This document shows positions 1 through 6,615 of a stretch of 33,705 nt of DNA, one piece after another. Origin of the DNA: Prolixibacteraceae bacterium (GTDB lineage Bacteria > Bacteroidota > Bacteroidia > Bacteroidales > Prolixibacteraceae); assembly GCA_023229575.1 (NCBI GenBank), contig JALNYZ010000039.1, positions 1 to 33,705 on the forward strand, read 5' to 3'. The translations under genes and the position numbers were made by a program. Positions within the stretch are counted from its first letter, which is position 1; every line of letters starts with the position of its first letter. A model generated the notes under the pieces. That model was given only the letters and a program-made list of their open reading frames with translations. It ran no database searches and was not told the origin of the DNA.

Positions 1-48
1 GCTGACATAGCTAGGGGTAGGTGCACGCTTTCTTTTGGCTTTTGTCAT
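1..48 (-). CDS. IS transposase, N-terminal fragment (continues beyond the left window edge)
   Basis: An ATG at 48 (minus strand) opens a frame of 16 codons that runs off the window, reading MTKAKRKRAPTPSYVS. A basic start followed by a Pro-Ser-Tyr-Val-Ser motif resembles the N-terminus of a group of IS5/IS1182-like transposases common in Bacteroidota; this is recognition from memory, not a search. Context supports it: the frame lies about 75 bp from the point where the neighbouring amidohydrolase gene is abruptly cut, and it reads in the same direction. The spacing fits a transposase start a short distance inside a terminal inverted repeat. The family assignment is uncertain, because only 16 residues are visible. 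Confidence 0.5.
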   Translation of the reverse strand, partial: MTKAKRKRAPTPSYVS

Positions 49-125
49 AATTCCTTGCACTTGGTTATTCAAATTTAGCTATAATTATCTAAATTTCAGT
101 ACTATTATACTTAAACAGCAGACCC
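49..125. mobile_element. Probable IS end and leader (one side only)
   Basis: This stretch lies between the presumed transposase start and the last codons that still match the amidohydrolase. The minus-strand homology stops after Asn-Val-Tyr-Ile, and the next bases read GGGTCTGCTG and then an AT-rich leader. GGGTCTGCTG, ending at about 125, is the best candidate for the outer tip of a terminal inverted repeat. The other end and any target-site duplication lie outside the window, so the boundary is inferred only from where coding similarity ends. Confidence 0.45.
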
Positions 126-1193
126 TATGTAAACATTCCTAAAATTTTTAGCCAGTGTTGCCAGTTCTCCACCAAAGGGATAGCCCCCATGGAAAAGGAT
201 AAACTGAACATCACGGTATTTGAGGAAAAGATTTGCCAGAAGCGCAGGATTGGAGTTTTCAATGTAATTGCCATCCCCGGTTTGCAGCCCGGTATGGATT
301 TGTACAGGTCTCTTGTATTTTCTGGCAAGATCAAGCATCCGGTGCATCATATAGTCTGAAAGCGGTTTAACAGTTTCAAACGGCAAAGTTTGGTTCCCGC
401 TGTTGAGAATAAGTCTGAAAACGGATTCTGCTTTTTCTTTACTTACATCTTCGTAAAAGAGCGACCGGAAATAGGCTGCCGAACTTTTTATGGTGACAAA
501 CTTTGGATCCATGGCTCCTTCAAATTCATCCGTAAGGGATTTCACCAGGTCGTCCAATGAGGATATTTCTGTACCCCTCTTTTTTGACAGTTGGTCTATT
601 TTTATTTTGGAATCAAATTGAAAATAGTCGAATCGTTTTGTATACCGGATCTTTGTACTTTCTCCTAAACTATAGTCGGTACCATCTTCGATTAAAAATT
701 CAATCTTACATTTATCCTTAAGAACGGTTTTGTACCAATTGGTCTGATACGCTTTTTTGATTCTATCTGAAAGTTCGACAACAGTTTTTTGATCGAAATC
801 TTTTATTCCAAACAACTTGTCCGCAGCAAGTAAAACCACCCTGTTGTAACCTGTATTGAAGGATTTGTCCCAATACGGTTTAAGAACTGACCATTTTTGG
901 AGAATTGAGAGAGAATCTTTTAGCAAAGTCTTGAAAGTTGGTGTCGACATGCCACTGGACCTGATATCATCCTTTGCGTATTGGTGGAATAAAAGCATAA
1001 AATCAAACATGCCACTAGTCGTGACACCTTTTTGGTTTATCAGGTGTTCGTGGGTATCCACGATGGCCATGGTATCAATGTATGTCTTGATTCGCTCTCC
1101 AAATCCATTTTTCGGAAGATCCCTGACCTGTAATTGAGCCTGTACAGGAACAAATGAGAGGAGGACGAGGGCATTGGTCACTATTTTTTTCAT
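111..1193 (-). pseudogene. Exported amidohydrolase (metal-dependent hydrolase), 3' end cut by IS
   Basis: This is an amidohydrolase-superfamily TIM-barrel protein. The start at 1193 is chosen because it gives a clear signal peptide (MKK, then a hydrophobic stretch, then VQA|Q near residue 19); an upstream in-frame ATG at 1298 would bury it. The metal-binding HxH is THEH at residues 47-50. A second strand, QIHTGLQTG, and FILFHGGYP near the C-terminus are typical of this family. Family members continue well past the 'NVYI' strand, with the last catalytic Asp and roughly 60-100 more residues. Here the frame ends four codons later (GSAV, stop), and those codons belong to foreign DNA. The 360-residue product therefore lacks the C-terminal part of the barrel and is probably inactive. 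Substrate unknown. Confidence 0.75.
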
Positions 1194-1345
1194 AGGTAAT
1201 AAATTTCGTTTTTTTTTGGTTGCATGGAGCCAAAGATCTGCAAAGCCAATATCTGACTGCCAATCGAAGGATCTTCTTCGTATGATGTGTTTATTCATTC
1301 ATTGGTATTTAGAGGCGTCAATCTAAGCAATATTATTTAAAATTG

Positions 1346-1353
1346 TATCTTTG
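1346..1353 (+). promoter_or_regulatory. Candidate Bacteroidota -7 element (TATCTTTG)
   Basis: TATCTTTG fits TAnnTTTG and lies only 4 nt before the ATG of the DUF1456 gene, so the transcript would be leaderless or nearly so. No convincing -33 TTG is seen, so a chance match is possible. Confidence 0.35.
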
Positions 1354-1357
1354 AATT

Positions 1358-1684
1358 ATGACCAACAATGATATATTAAAAAAATTAAGGGTTGCTTTGC
1401 AACTGAAAGATGACGATATCGTCAAAATACTTTCGCTCGTAGATTTTAAAGTGACTACGACCGAACTTGGTGCAATCTTTCGTAAAGAGGATCACCCCAA
1501 CTACAAGGAGTGTGGAGACCAATTGCTGCGGAATTTTTTGAATGGTCTGATTATTCACCTTAGAGGTCCGATGGAGAAGCCTTTGGATAGAGGCACGGAT
1601 GTTAAAAAGAAGATCATTGTCAAGCGGTTAAAGGACCCTTCAAACCTTCGACAGACTAAGGGACCGCAAGCTCGGGGCAAGTAA
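1358..1684 (+). CDS. DUF1456 / YehS-like protein, single-repeat form
   Basis: A small soluble protein of 108 residues. Residues 2-70 match the DUF1456 repeat: NNDILKKLRVAL, a central LKDDDIVKIL helix, then FRKEDHPNYKECGDQLLRNFLNGL. E. coli YehS is about 156 residues with two tandem copies; here only one copy is present, followed by a basic tail rich in Lys and Arg (residues 78-108). The single copy resembles the second repeat of YehS. The family has no established biochemical function. The gene stands alone between the disrupted amidohydrolase and the permease. It may be a natural single-domain form or a shortened gene; the tail is not obviously frameshifted sequence. Confidence 0.7.
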   Translation: MTNNDILKKLRVALQLKDDDIVKILSLVDFKVTTTELGAIFRKEDHPNYKECGDQLLRNFLNGLIIHLRGPMEKPLDRGTDVKKKIIVKRLKDPSNLRQTKGPQARGK

Positions 1685-1784
1685 AGTCAAAACGATAAAG
1701 TAGGCGTGGTTGCATATGATTGATATGGAAGCTAACTTCCAACAGCTAATCATCATTTAGTGAGAAAATAGACCATACTAACAT

Positions 1785-3104
1785 ATGAACAAAATTGATC
1801 AGAACAATCTGATGCAAAAAGGTGATCCAAAAGTAGTTAAGGCCTGGGTTATGTACGACTGGGCTAATTCGGTCTACCAACTCACCATTTCATCCACCAT
1901 TTTCCCTATTTATTACAATACCGTCACCCGACATGGTGATGATTTTATGGTCTCCTTCTTTGGGTGGAAAGTAGTCAATACTGTGCTCTATTCCTGGGCC
2001 ATTGCCGCAGCTTATCTTATTGTAGCTGTAGGCTCTCCGCTATTTTCTTCCATTGCGGACTATACAGGGCGCCGAAAAGGCTTTATGCGGGCCTTCACCT
2101 GGATCGGCGCTGTTTCGTGTGGCGCCCTTTATTTTTTTGATCCGGAACACATTGAATTGGGAATCATCGCTTTTACGCTGGGAACCGTTGGATATGGAGG
2201 TAGCATAGTTTTCTACAACTCCTTTCTGCCGGTTATTGCGGAACCGAAAGATCAGGATCGTATCAGTGCGAGAGGGTATTCAATGGGTTACCTCGGGGGA
2301 GTAATTCTGTTGCTTTTCAATTTACTGATGATCATGAAACCTGAGTTATTCGGATTTACCCCTGACTCCTCACAGCCTGCCAGAATTTCATTTCTGACGG
2401 TCTGTATATGGTGGATTGGCTTCTCTACCATGACTTTCAGAAAACTCCCCAAATACACTTTTGGTAAGCGTTTGCACCGCGAGAATGTATTTACCAATGG
2501 ATACAAAGAGTTAAGGATGGTATTCAGGCAGGTGCGAAGTTCCTATCAGCTAAGTATCTATTTGCTTGGTTTCTTTTTTATCATGATGGGAATCCTTACT
2601 ACCATGTTTATGGCCGCCACCTTTGGGGAGAAGGAGTTGGGGTTGAAAGAGGGTGTACTCATCCCAACAATTCTGGTGATCCAACTCGTCGCTATGTTTG
2701 GGGCCTGGTTTTTTGCAAAACTTTCAGGCAGGATCGGCAACCTTAAGGCTATGATTGTGTCTGTTGCCATTTGGATTGTTGTCTGTATGTTTGCATTTAC
2801 CATCAAACAGGCAGTTGGATTCATTGTCGCAGCCGTTGTGATTGGCATAGTAATGGGTGGGTCCCAGTCGCTTGCCAGGTCGACCTATTCTAAAATGTTA
2901 CCCGAAACGACCGATCATACGTCCTTCTTCAGCTTTTATGATGTGACAGAAAAGCTGGCCACAGTAGCCGGGACCTTTAGCTTTGGTATCATCGAAGCGA
3001 TCACCGGAAGTATGAGGTACTCGGTATTGGCTATTACGATCTTCTTTGGTATTGGACTGATATTTCTGGTGATGTTGTTGGCGCACCAAAAGGATAAAGG
3101 ATAA
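1785..3104 (+). CDS. UMF1-family MFS permease
   Basis: An inner-membrane transporter of 439 residues with about 12 hydrophobic segments. The N-terminal YDWANSVYQLTI (residues 24-35) is the signature of the UMF1 group, the bacterial relatives of the yeast vacuolar effluxer Atg22. A loop with RRKGFMRAF follows transmembrane segment 2, as is usual in MFS proteins. The family is thought to export metabolites, but the substrate is unknown, and no neighbour indicates one. The last codons (QKDKG) are made from the intergenic AAAGGATAAAG repeat, so the stop codon lies inside a repeat arm. It is convergent with acr3. Confidence 0.85.
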   Translation: MNKIDQNNLMQKGDPKVVKAWVMYDWANSVYQLTISSTIFPIYYNTVTRHGDDFMVSFFGWKVVNTVLYSWAIAAAYLIVAVGSPLFSSIADYTGRRKGFMRAFTWIGAVSCGALYFFDPEHIELGIIAFTLGTVGYGGSIVFYNSFLPVIAEPKDQDRISARGYSMGYLGGVILLLFNLLMIMKPELFGFTPDSSQPARISFLTVCIWWIGFSTMTFRKLPKYTFGKRLHRENVFTNGYKELRMVFRQVRSSYQLSIYLLGFFFIMMGILTTMFMAATFGEKELGLKEGVLIPTILVIQLVAMFGAWFFAKLSGRIGNLKAMIVSVAIWIVVCMFAFTIKQAVGFIVAAVVIGIVMGGSQSLARSTYSKMLPETTDHTSFFSFYDVTEKLATVAGTFSFGIIEAITGSMRYSVLAITIFFGIGLIFLVMLLAHQKDKG

Positions 3105-3121
3105 AGTCAAAAGGATAAAGT
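3088..3121 (+). repeat. Left arm of a 34-bp inverted repeat (AAAGGATAAAG words)
   Basis: Built from AAAAGGATAAAG-type words. It pairs with 3209-3242 at 33 of 34 positions (the only mismatch is C at 3108 in this arm), leaving an 87-nt loop. It covers the last codons and stop (3102-3104) of the permease gene. Confidence 0.85.
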
Positions 3122-3148
3122 ATGGCGCTGCAATCATGATTACAGCTT

Positions 3149-3178
3149 CATAACTTATAACTTATAACTCATAACTTT
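3149..3178 (+). repeat. Short tandem repeat, ATAACTT/ATAACTC words
   Basis: Four imperfect copies of ATAACTT/ATAACTC in a row lie in the loop of the 34-bp inverted repeat between the permease and acr3. The word is unrelated to that of the flanking arms. Confidence 0.7.
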
Positions 3179-3208
3179 TCATTAATGCTGTAATATCTGG
3201 ACTCCAGC

Positions 3209-3262
3209 ACTTTATCCTTTTTACTTTATCCTTTATCCTTTTTACCTAATCCTTTATCCTTC
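3209..3262 (-). repeat. Right arm of the inverted repeat, extending into the acr3 3' end
   Basis: The segment 3209-3242 is the reverse complement of 3088-3121 except for one base. Further copies of the same word continue to about 3262 and are translated as the KDKGLGKKDKG tail of Acr3. On RNA from either strand, the arms could form a long AU-rich stem between the two convergent genes, so the structure may act as a bidirectional terminator or transcript end protector. Confidence 0.8.
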
Positions 3263-4308
3263 CTATGTTGAACGGCGAATCTAACGAGCATAATCATCAC
3301 CGGTACCTCCACCAATGGTCCGATAACGGCTGCAAAAGCCTCACCTGAATTGATGCCAAAAACTGCAATAGCTACCGCGATTGCCAACTCAAAATTGTTG
3401 CTTGCCGCGGTAAACGATAGCGTCACTGTCTGTTTGTAAGTGGCCCCTGCCTTTTTGCTCAGGAAGAAGGAACCGGCAAACATCAATAGAAAATAGATGA
3501 CAAGGGGTATGGCAATTAATACTACATCCAGAGGTAGTCTGACAATGTATTCCCCCTTCAGCGAAAACATAACAATGATCGTAAAAAGTAGGGCAATCAG
3601 GGTTAGCGGACTGATTTTTGGGATGAAATTTGAATGATACCACTCCTTGCTTTTGACCCTTACCAAGATGAACCGGGTAAGAAATCCGGCAATAAAGGGG
3701 ATTCCCAGATAGATAAAGACGCTTTTGGCAATCTGACCGATGGTAATGCTTTCGACACTATCGTTGGTTGGCAATCCGAACCAACCCGGCAGGACAGCAA
3801 TAAAAACATAGGCATAAACAGAAAAAAGGAGTACCTGAAAAATGGAGTTAAAAGCCACCAACCCGGCTGCATACTGAGTATCCCCATCGGCCAGGTCGTT
3901 CCAAACGATGACCATGGCAATACAGCGGGCAAGACCTATCAGTATGATCCCATACATGTAAGGCAGGTTGGCATTGTTCTCTCCAGGGAAGAGTTTAAAG
4001 AACAGGATGGCCAAAGCGAACATGAGGATCGGCCCAATTATCCAATTTTGGACCAGGGAGAGTCCCAGGATTTTCACGTTCTTGAATACATCGCCCAGCT
4101 CTTCATATTTCACCTTCGCTAGGGGCGGATACATCATGATAATCAATCCGATGGCGATTGGGATATTGGTCGTTCCCGATGACATGTCGTTCCAGAAATT
4201 TGCTACAGACGGATTCAACCAACCTGAAAATACCCCGGTAAACATGGCCAGAAAAATCCACAATGTCAGGTTCCGGTCCAGAAAATTCAATCGTTTTTGA
4301 GAAGACAT
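3226..4308 (-). CDS. acr3: Arsenite efflux transporter, ACR3 family
   Basis: An inner-membrane As(III) efflux permease, 360 residues with about 10 hydrophobic segments, the usual size for ACR3. The conserved transport cysteine is Cys129 in GLARCIAMVIVWNDLADGD, the family's key motif. It is the last gene of the ars operon; arsM ends 157 nt upstream and the gap is filled with GATGTG-type repeats. The C-terminal KDKGLGKKDKG tail is encoded by the intergenic AAAGGATAAAG words and is not a family feature, so the original stop may have been lost to repeat expansion. No ArsA ATPase is present in the window; ACR3 works without one. Confidence 0.93.
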   Translation of the reverse strand: MSSQKRLNFLDRNLTLWIFLAMFTGVFSGWLNPSVANFWNDMSSGTTNIPIAIGLIIMMYPPLAKVKYEELGDVFKNVKILGLSLVQNWIIGPILMFALAILFFKLFPGENNANLPYMYGIILIGLARCIAMVIVWNDLADGDTQYAAGLVAFNSIFQVLLFSVYAYVFIAVLPGWFGLPTNDSVESITIGQIAKSVFIYLGIPFIAGFLTRFILVRVKSKEWYHSNFIPKISPLTLIALLFTIIVMFSLKGEYIVRLPLDVVLIAIPLVIYFLLMFAGSFFLSKKAGATYKQTVTLSFTAASNNFELAIAVAIAVFGINSGEAFAAVIGPLVEVPVMIMLVRFAVQHRKDKGLGKKDKG

Positions 4309-4311
4309 AGT

Positions 4312-4380
4312 ATTGATGTGTTGATGTTTGATGTGCTGATGTGTTAATTCGATGATGTGCTGATTGGATGATTGGTGGAT
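4312..4380. repeat. Short degenerate repeat, GATGTG(C/T)TGATGTG words
   Basis: Seven or so GATG-centred words (TGATGTG, TTGATGT, GCTGATGTG, GATGATGTG) fill most of the gap between arsM and acr3. The same word returns between iorB and the MBL gene at about 20450-20530. Confidence 0.75.
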
Positions 4381-4440
4381 TGCATATGTCCAATTTGCCA
4401 GGGGAACAATCAGTTACAAAAACAGAATATCGGGAGTCCT

Positions 4441-4474
4441 TACTTTATCCTTTATCCATTTTACTTTATCCTTC
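4441..4474 (-). repeat. Third copy of the AAAGGATAAAG word array
   Basis: Reading minus, this has the same GGATAAAG/GGATAAAGTAAAA words as the 34-bp inverted repeat. It overlaps the stop codon of the arsM-like gene (4466-4468), so the last residues of that protein (GEG) come from the repeat. Confidence 0.75.
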
Positions 4475-5284
4475 CCCTCGGGTTGGTTTTTCGGCGTAGA
4501 CCGTAATGCTGAAGATTCCGGCGCCGGAAGCTTTGTATTGTTCTAATTCATCTTTGCTCAAATAATTCAACATTATTTCATCAGGAACGGTGATCGCTTT
4601 TTCTTTGTGTATTTTGAGATGAACAAAACCTGTATGTTCAATAATCCCGAGGTAATGATTCAGTTGAATGGCGCCTGAAACACAGCCAGCGTACATCTCG
4701 GCAGCTTCCTGGATTTTTTTTGGCAGTTCACCTTTTAACACGACATCAGATACCGATAAGTGCCCTCCCGGTTTCAGGACCCTGAAGATTTCACAGAAAG
4801 CCTTCTGTTTATCGGGGACTAAATTCAACACGCAATTGCTGATAACAACATCTGCCTTGTTCGCTGTGACGGGCATTTTTTCTATTTCGCCGAGTCTGAA
4901 TTCTACATTTTTGAAATGTAGTTTTTCTGCATTCTCCCTGGCTTTTTCTATCATCTCTTTGGTCATATCAATCCCGATAACCTGGCCGGAATCACCGACA
5001 ACGGCCCTCGCAACAAAGCAATCGTTGCCGGCCCCTGACCCCAGGTCTATGACGGTATCACCCTCTTTGATCTGCGCAAACTCCGTTGGAATGCCACAGC
5101 CCAGTCCCAGATCGGCGTCAGGATTGTATCCCTTCAGATCCTTATAGTTTTCACTAAATATCGTGTAATCGACTGACGAACAGCATCCTGTGGCGCCGCA
5201 ACAAGAGCTTTCGTTTTGAGTTTTAGATTGTTTGGCTATCAAACTATATTTTTCTTTGACCACCAATTTGAGATCTTTTTCCAT
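4466..5284 (-). CDS. arsM: Arsenite S-adenosylmethionine methyltransferase
   Basis: A soluble class I methyltransferase of 272 residues that methylates As(III). The SAM-binding motif is DLGSGAG at 80-86, followed by GIDMTKEM. All three cysteines that bind arsenite in ArsM/AS3MT have counterparts: Cys63 in GLGCG, Cys151 in ISNCVLNLVPDK, and Cys201 in AGCVSGA. The N-terminus carries two further Cys pairs (Cys28-29, Cys34-35), which could bind As(III) or protect the enzyme. The start at 5284 (MEKDLK) is preferred over an in-frame ATG at 5386, because the latter would overlap the upstream DUF3147 gene by 91 bp and add unrelated sequence. It starts 11 nt after the DUF3147 stop. The name rests on motifs, not on an alignment. 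Confidence 0.88.
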   Translation of the reverse strand: MEKDLKLVVKEKYSLIAKQSKTQNESSCCGATGCCSSVDYTIFSENYKDLKGYNPDADLGLGCGIPTEFAQIKEGDTVIDLGSGAGNDCFVARAVVGDSGQVIGIDMTKEMIEKARENAEKLHFKNVEFRLGEIEKMPVTANKADVVISNCVLNLVPDKQKAFCEIFRVLKPGGHLSVSDVVLKGELPKKIQEAAEMYAGCVSGAIQLNHYLGIIEHTGFVHLKIHKEKAITVPDEIMLNYLSKDELEQYKASGAGIFSITVYAEKPTRGEG

Positions 5285-5295
5285 AACTGTATGAT

Positions 5296-5646
5296 TTAAA
5301 ATTGAATACCTACCTTCTTTAAAATGAATATCATCGCAAAATAGCCAATGATCATGACGATGAGCGAAATAGCTAATGACCACCAAAAATCAATGTTTCT
5401 CTTTAGAAATACCGAAAAGAGGAAAAAAAATAGTAGCGAAGGAATCACCAGCCAGAAAATACTGTGAGATAAACTGGCAATTTTTGCCGTATCTTTTGTA
5501 TCGATGAACATCCAAACGATCGCCAATAGGGAAACGATTGGAATTGAGGCCAAAATACTCCCTGCCAATGTACTTCGTTTGGAAATTTCGGAGATAGCGA
5601 CAATTGTCACTGACGAGAGTAACACCTTGATAATGTAGTAAATCAT
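5296..5646 (-). CDS. DUF3147 integral membrane protein in the ars operon
   Basis: A small hydrophobic protein of 116 residues with four predicted membrane segments, matching the DUF3147 pattern (IIKVLLSSVTIVAISEISKRS, then an IFWLVIPSLLFF segment). Its function is not known. Its ATG overlaps the arsC stop as ATGA (5643-5646), so translation is probably coupled, and arsM follows after 11 nt; it is clearly an operon member, not a passenger. That position suggests a role in handling or moving arsenic species made by ArsC or ArsM, but this is inference from placement only. Confidence 0.8.
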   Translation of the reverse strand: MIYYIIKVLLSSVTIVAISEISKRSTLAGSILASIPIVSLLAIVWMFIDTKDTAKIASLSHSIFWLVIPSLLFFFLFSVFLKRNIDFWWSLAISLIVMIIGYFAMIFILKKVGIQF

Positions 5647-6071
5647 GGTAGTTTATTTTTGATATTATCCTGATAGAATTGATAAAACCCTTCTTTGATT
5701 TCATCTCTTACACGCATAAACTCGCTCCAAATAAATTCATCGGTACCAATGGCATGTGATGGATCGTCAAAACCAATGTGCAGACGATGTTTTACTTTAC
5801 CCAGGAAAGCTGGACAGTTTTCGTTGGCCCCACCGCAAACAGTGATCACATAATCCCATTGCTGATCGAGGTATAGATCGACCGAATCGGAGGTGTGGTG
5901 ACTGATATCGATACCGATCTCTCGCATAACGGCCACGGCTTTTTGATTTAATTTACCGGATGCTTCGGTTCCGGCAGAACAAACAGTGATCTCCGGATCG
6001 AACGATTGTAAGAACCCATGTGCCATTTGACTACGGCAACTGTTTCCGGTACAGAGGATTAAGATTCGCAT
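5643..6071 (-). CDS. arsC: Arsenate reductase, thioredoxin-coupled, low-molecular-weight phosphatase fold
   Basis: Reduces As(V) to As(III) in the cytoplasm. The P-loop CTGNSCRS gives the CX5R signature at Cys7-Arg13, and a pair of shuttle cysteines, Cys79 and Cys86, has the same 7-residue spacing as Cys82/Cys89 of S. aureus ArsC. The family Asp-Pro lies in FDDPS near residue 103. At 142 residues it has the full normal length. This type recycles through thioredoxin. It is second in the operon, 43 nt after arsR, and overlaps the DUF3147 start by 4 nt. Confidence 0.93.
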   Translation of the reverse strand: MRILILCTGNSCRSQMAHGFLQSFDPEITVCSAGTEASGKLNQKAVAVMREIGIDISHHTSDSVDLYLDQQWDYVITVCGGANENCPAFLGKVKHRLHIGFDDPSHAIGTDEFIWSEFMRVRDEIKEGFYQFYQDNIKNKLP

Positions 6072-6114
6072 AAAATGAGTTTAAAAATTTGAAAATGTGG
6101 AAATGAGAAAATGG

Positions 6115-6444
6115 TCAGCAATCGCAACTAATTTCAGAGGAGCCAATCTCAGTGAAGAAATCAGAGAACATCTTCTTGTATTTTGCAAGCTCCGTATTGC
6201 ACAGACAATAATTGATCTTCAGGCCTTCAATCTCGCCATGAATCAGGCCCAAATCCCTGAGCTCCTTCAAATGTTGTGATACTGTAGTCCGACTTAGCGG
6301 AATGAAATCGGTAATATCTCCGGAAATGCAGCTCTTGGTTTCAGCCAGGTACTGCAAAATTGCCAATCTTGCGGGATGGGAGATTACCCTTGCAAACCGG
6401 GACAGTTCCTGCAAGTTGTCATCGAATTTTTGTGAGTTGTTCAT
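6115..6444 (-). CDS. arsR: ArsR/SmtB-family arsenic-responsive repressor
   Basis: A winged-helix repressor of 109 residues. The start at 6444 (MNNSQKF) is preferred to an in-frame ATG at 6477, because the longer version would begin upstream of the likely transcription start. The DNA-binding region is ISHPARLAILQYL, then the recognition helix SRTTVSQHLKELRDLGLI. The classic ELCVC metal motif of E. coli-type ArsR is absent; cysteines instead occur at KSCISGD, in YCLC and at the extreme C-terminus SCDC, so As(III) is probably sensed by a different Cys set. It heads the minus-strand ars operon and is expected to repress its own promoter. Confidence 0.9.
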   Translation of the reverse strand: MNNSQKFDDNLQELSRFARVISHPARLAILQYLAETKSCISGDITDFIPLSRTTVSQHLKELRDLGLIHGEIEGLKINYCLCNTELAKYKKMFSDFFTEIGSSEISCDC

Positions 6445-6463
6445 GTTTTTATTTCTAATGACG

Positions 6464-6494
6464 CAAACATACGACATAAAATTTAATACACAAA
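6464..6494 (-). promoter_or_regulatory. ars operon promoter (TTTG - N19 - TATGTTTG)
   Basis: On the minus strand, TTTG (6494-6491) is followed after exactly 19 nt by TATGTTTG (6471-6464), a full match to the Bacteroidota TTTG/TAnnTTTG promoter. It lies just upstream of the arsR start at 6444, so ArsR binding here would close the whole operon. I see no unambiguous operator dyad. Confidence 0.7.
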
Positions 6495-6615
6495 AATAAA
6501 TCGATATAATTTGTAGCTAACTTAAGTCATTATCTAAATTCATAAGATTGAAGAAACAGCGGGAGTTAAAATATAAAATCGTAATTTTAGCTAACCTAAT
6601 TTAACAAACAGATGA

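Noticed and set aside
6097..6279. Plus-strand 60-codon frame antisense to arsR
   Set aside because: It overlaps the clear repressor gene and has no recognisable features.
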